Below, in pieces: positions 31,345-35,269 of a stretch of 35,269 nucleotides of DNA. The stretch is from Sperchopsis tessellata. Lineage: Eukaryota; Arthropoda; Insecta; Coleoptera; Hydrophilidae. Made by a program: the position numbers and the translations under genes. The DNA lies in assembly GCA_033557685.1 (NCBI GenBank), contig JAWQRN010000169.1, forward strand, positions 1-35,269. The letters run 5' to 3'. The stretch's first letter is position 1; each line of letters opens with the position of its first letter. Under the pieces are notes generated by a model. That model made no database searches, was not told the origin of the DNA, and saw nothing but the letters and a program-made list of their open reading frames with translations.

Positions 31345-33480
31345 TTTTTGTTAAATAGTTACCTCATTATGTTAAGACAATAAATTAAAGAAGCAAAAAA
31401 AAATCAACAATGAACAATTTTATCTAATTTGAATATGCGCTGTTACGCATTACCGAAAACCGATAATAATAAATTGTCAAAGTAGTAAAATTTTCAATTT
31501 ACAGTTAAAGTTCGTGCTGATGTTTTGATGTAAGAACTAGTATTATCGAAAAATTGTTCATATATCTTTGAATAAAATTAGATAAACGAGGAGACAATAG
31601 TTGACTCTCCTAACCTGATAGGGCAAGATCGCCGACAAAAAAGAACTGTTTCATTATAATACAATTTGCATTCAAAGATAGTTTTACATTATTTGGACAT
31701 AACCCTGCCATAGATATGAGATAAAATATTTATTTCTCGATAATAATCTTTGAGGGCAAAATTTAAGTCAAATTTTTCTTATTTTACTGAAACTTTCATT
31801 ATACGATACAAATAAAAAATGGTGTACAACTCCATGTTAGATTTTGGTTAAGATTTTGTAGCAAAATTCAATACATTTTACCCCTCACCACTGAATAACC
31901 AAAATAAAATCAATGTCAGAAATTACGTTTTAAAAATACTAAAAATGTATTTGTATGTGAAGAAGAGAATTTCATTGACCTGTGTTCGATTTTATTTTGG
32001 ACAAAATTTTTAACTCGAGTAAAGATGCTAGTAACGTCCATGTATGCCTAGCACTCAATCTAGAAGACCGCATATATCGATTATGTACATTTGGTATAAA
32101 ATGGAGAATTGGTACATAAATAATTGCATCTGCATCACTATTTATTCATTTCAATCTTAGGGTAATGAAATCTAAATCCGACTCTGAACATCTTACTAAA
32201 AAATCATGGTAATAATTTATATTGTTGTGACTCATCCCGAAGGTTCATGTAAACTAGAAAACTGTTTTTTTACGAACGAAAACAATGAAGGGTTACTGAA
32301 CCGCGAAGTTTATATTACAGTTTTGAATTAAAAAAAGCAAAAAATGTATTCTTAGAGTTACGTTCCATGCAAAATGCATTTTATGGGAGAATATAAGAAG
32401 TAAACTACCAATTTTCCTATTTATATTTAAAATGCATTATAATTGTAGCTATTAAAATGTATTAATTCATTACTCGACCACTATATAATTGTTTTCAAGA
32501 AGATATTTTTACCTTATGAGTTTTCAGCAATATGAAATGTAGAAGTGTTTTTGCCAATTTATTTGCGAACTATTTTTATAATAGAATACATATTTTGATG
32601 TATATGACGCGGTTTAAAATGCTAATTCCAGGTATTTTGGGTCACCTCGGTACCTCTTTATCTAGGTAGTGGACTGTGGAACTTGTGGTCTGCATACTTG
32701 GGCACTAATAGTCTTCTGGGAGTGACTTAAGATAGTGGGTGCCATATATTGTATATGTTTGGAACTAAGCGCACGTTAAATGGCCATATTTCATTTTAAT
32801 CATTAGATGAGGCAAAATACATACGTGTGGTAGCCGGTGTTTATTAATTAATACAGGAATAATTCGATTTTAAATACACCGACAAACAACTAGGTACTTA
32901 ACTTAGGCAACCGAAACACTATTTCTCCTCCACTCTTTAGTATTTCACTAGTTATACCATCTACACATACAGATTACTTCAAACTTCTAATCCACATTAT
33001 CTTGATGATATCTCCTGTACTTGCTTTTCGTTACAACATTCACGGCAATTTTGTTCACGATTATATTCGTCGAAGCAGAATTTAAGCATCCTTATTGTGA
33101 AGATTCTTTGCAATCATTCTCGAATAAGCATCTCTATAATTCTACCCAGACAGCACCATTTGCTCTATAAACTCCAACTACTTAGATTCAGTACTCTAAT
33201 TCACCATTTCCTTCATCTACATTTTCCAACATCTCATTTTTAACTCCCATTACTTAACTCTTTCATTATTTTACTTGTTGAATATATAATTTCGTAACTA
33301 CGCTGGAATTAATTTTTTTGTTTGAACTCAACGAAGCATTCCTATTCTTTCACTTATTGAAGACTTTCTCCGGGCCCCTTTTATCTAGTTTGTGAAAATA
33401 ACCGCAGCCTATACTGCAATCAATCAAGCACACCAACTTTTTTGCGTACCATTTCCAATGCGCGGTTGTCAACGTGTGCC
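30871..33480. other. AT-rich intergenic DNA upstream of DNAJC25
   Basis: No convincing coding sequence on either strand. The stretch 32880-33480 is pyrimidine-rich on the plus strand. The (AT)n tract at 31294 is listed separately. Confidence 0.5.
31294..31341. repeat. Long (AT)n microsatellite
   Basis: About 48 bp of uninterrupted AT repeats, the longest simple repeat in the window. Confidence 0.95.
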
Positions 33481-33562
33481 AGTGAGCTGTAACTTGCTGT
33501 CATGTTCAAGTATCATGTAGTTTGTATACGTTCGTATTTTTTTAAACGTGGCCGGAATAAAA

Positions 33563-34159
33563 ATGTGGTGTAAGATAGCATTGGTTGTGTTTTATTTTGT
33601 ATGTGAGATATATTCGTCGCAAGCACAATTATTAGAGGGCCTTTATTGCGGCAAAGAAAACTGCTATGATGTGTTAGGAGTTGAAAGAAATACCACGAAA
33701 AATGAAATCGCCAGAAACTACAGAAAATTGGCAAAACTATACCATCCCGATTTACACAGGGAAAAAGAAGCCAAACTTGTAGCAGAAGAAAAATTTAAAG
33801 CCCTCGCAACAGCTTACGAAATACTCAAGGATGAAGAAGCACGAACTGATTATGACTACATGCTTGACAATCCAGACGAATATTATGCTCATTACTATAG
33901 GTATTACAGAAGACGTGTAGCTCCAAAGGTAGATGTTAGAATTGTGGTGTTCGTTACCATTTCCGTTATCTCTGTCATACAGTATTATAGTGCGTGGCAG
34001 AGATATGAGACTGCTATTAAATATTTCATGACATTGCCAAAATATAGAAATAGAGCCTTAGATATAGCCAAGGATGAGGGTTTAATACTCAATGAGAAGA
34101 AATCTAGAGGGAAAAGTAAAGCTGAACAGAAAGAAGAATCTGAGAAAATCATTCGCAAG
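33563..34159 (+). CDS. DNAJC25: DNAJC25 first coding exon (ER-membrane J-domain protein), 3' part outside window
   Basis: This exon encodes residues 1-199 of a J protein. Residues 1-21 look like a signal peptide ending SQA|Q. The J domain spans about 34-100 (NCYDVLGVERNTT, KLAKLYHPDLHR with HPD at 61-63, and AYEILKDEEAR). A tyrosine-rich linker (EYYAHYYRYYRRR) and a transmembrane segment at about 125-143 (VRIVVFVTISVISVIQYY) follow. This order is that of DNAJC25, an HSP70 co-chaperone of the ER membrane whose J domain faces the lumen. An in-frame GTG 15 nt upstream is not the start; the ATG at 33563 is. The exon ends KIIRK at 34159 in phase 0 with donor GTATGT; reading on gives a false stop within 12 bases. 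Vertebrate DNAJC25 is about 360 residues, so roughly 40% is missing to the right. Confidence 0.9.
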
Positions 34160-35192
34160 GTATGTTAGTCACTTTGTTTAATATTTTAAAGAAGAGTTTA
34201 ATTAATGAAATTTTAAGTACTTTATATATTATCCAATTGTAAAAGTCTTATTATGTACTGAATTAGTGTATAGAATATGTGAGACAGAAACAAAATGGAA
34301 TAGAAACCATAATTAAGCATAAATAAATTTTTACCCTGCATATCATATATAAACATGCTAACTTAAAACTTAAGATTATTTTCTATATCCAAATGGGAAG
34401 TTTATACTATCAGTAATTTATCACAGAAACATATGCTAATGAGATTAGTGTTACTAAGTAGAAATATTAAACTATTCAACTCGTTATTTTAAGAACATAT
34501 TGCAGTAATTACCAGTAGTCATTAGCAAATAATTATGTTTAGATCCACGTGTTTAAGGCCCAAATTTTCTTCAGGGCTGTAAATTCATAGTCATAAATAG
34601 GAAACTTTTACATAATTTTAAAAATGTTTCCTCAAGATAGAAGGCGTCTTTTTCAAATGGTTTTACAATTTTACGAATAATAAGATGACCAACCGTACTC
34701 TTGTGAAAAACCGAACCAACATATTTCTTTTCCACCAAACAGAGTTTGGTCATCTTACATATAAGTGTTTGCTGCTATTTATGTACTTGGTTATTTAGAG
34801 TAAAGATTACTAATAATATATTTTTACTGTATAGTATGATTTTAATAGTTTTCTAGTGATTAAATACTGAATATCTGTTACCAAAATTTTTTTTTAATTC
34901 TTGTATTATGTCACAACTTTTACTATAAGTAATTGCAGCCAGTTTCTAACCGATGATCTGTAAATAGTTTCTCAGCTCAGATTATACAGTAAATTAACAA
35001 TTTTGGAAATATTTTCTATGAAGGTGTATGAGAATTATTTGTCATTTTTAAACCATAGATTTTAGACTACATTCATAGTCAATTTAACTAGATATTTTCA
35101 TATGCAAAAGTCTGTCCAATGGTACCTGGTTGGTAAATTGTTGTAGCAAATTGTTAATTTTTATGAAAAAAAGGGTATAAGATGTGCTTGTA
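34160..35192. other. DNAJC25: DNAJC25 intron 1, truncated by window end
   Basis: The intron begins with donor GTATGT at 34160. No acceptor followed by DNAJC25-like coding sequence is visible before the window ends. A minus-strand 60-codon frame at 34571-34753 (KKYVGSVFHKSTVGHLIIRK, VKPFEKDAFYLEE) looks protein-like and may be transposon debris that I cannot name. Confidence 0.6.
34681..34757. repeat. Small inverted repeat (hairpin)
   Basis: TAAGATGACCAA at 34681 is the inverse of TTGGTCATCTTA ending at 34757, with a further CTCT/AGAG match after a small offset. The loop is about 45 bp. Confidence 0.75.
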
Positions 35193-35269
35193 ATCTGTAT
35201 GAATGTTGTTTCCGGGTGGAAACCGTGTAGAGGCTCTGACAAGTGCCGACGTTTCGTCCACTGTTGCAA
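35193..35269 (-). repeat. Copy of the GAAACGTCGGCAC repeat cut by the window edge
   Basis: The minus strand reads CAGTGGACGAAACGTCGGCAC, here split as CAGTGGACG and AAACGTCGGCAC, then TTGTCAGAGCCTCTACACGG and the hairpin GTTTCCACCCGGAAAC. It matches 18085-18148 in opposite orientation with few changes. GGACGAAACGTC is the 3' portion expected of a hammerhead ribozyme; the 5' core would lie beyond 35269. Confidence 0.6.

Noticed and set aside
33548..33562. GTG as start of the DNAJC25 frame
   Set aside because: Animal genes use ATG; the ATG at 33563 directly precedes the signal peptide.

Overview
This is a stretch of AT-rich eukaryotic nuclear DNA, almost certainly from an insect. Beetle or hemipteran is most likely, but that rests only on the style of the transposon proteins. 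The evidence is interrupted genes with GT-AG introns, a recognisable animal DNAJC25 exon, a tRNA-derived SINE with perfect target-site duplications, and remnants of many insect-type transposons (RTE-like and CR1/Jockey-like LINEs, a Penelope-like element, mariner, Tc1, a FLYWCH/MULE-type element). There are no operons, bacterial genes or CRISPR arrays.

Two host genes can be supported. The main one lies on the minus strand from 26847 to 13233. I joined seven exons (26759-26847, 20608-20748, 20292-20440, 20016-20235, 19499-19701, 17212-17574, 13233-14698); all six junctions have GT donors and AG acceptors in compatible phase, and the total is exactly 877 codons including the stop. It encodes an 876-residue single-pass membrane protein with almost no ectodomain, juxtamembrane cysteines, a basic stop-transfer, and a long acidic cytoplasmic tail carrying about thirty Tyr-x-x-hydrophobic motifs, a YVNQ site of the Grb2 type and a polyproline run. 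The layout is that of vertebrate transmembrane adaptor proteins (LAT, PAG/Cbp, LAX, NTAL). I do not know a characterised insect counterpart, so this is the best candidate for an undescribed system. The second gene is the first coding exon (33563-34159, plus strand) of DNAJC25, an ER-membrane J protein; the rest lies beyond the window. The two genes diverge, about 6.7 kb apart.

The rest is mobile-element debris and AT-rich DNA. From left to right: an RTE-like LINE (about 940-2315, minus); a 33-bp tandem duplication (3106-3171); a broken arthropod transposon-like gene (about 5880-6740, plus); a FLYWCH/MULE transposase fossil (8431-8960, plus); a long near-perfect palindrome (9561-9856); a complete SINE (10252-10528); a mariner relic with possible ends at 11086 and 13193, the right end lying in the 3' UTR region of the adaptor gene. 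In adaptor introns: a Penelope-like relic (about 15060-15760), a short structured repeat (18085-18296), an RTE-like 3' end (18771-19120), two CR1/Jockey-like LINE fragments (about 21690-22470 and 23765-25212) and a second SINE fragment (22815-22964). Beyond the adaptor: a Tc1 relic (28753-29790, minus), a possible LTR-retrotransposon leader (about 30699-30870), an (AT)n tract, and at the right edge an inverted copy of the 18085 repeat.
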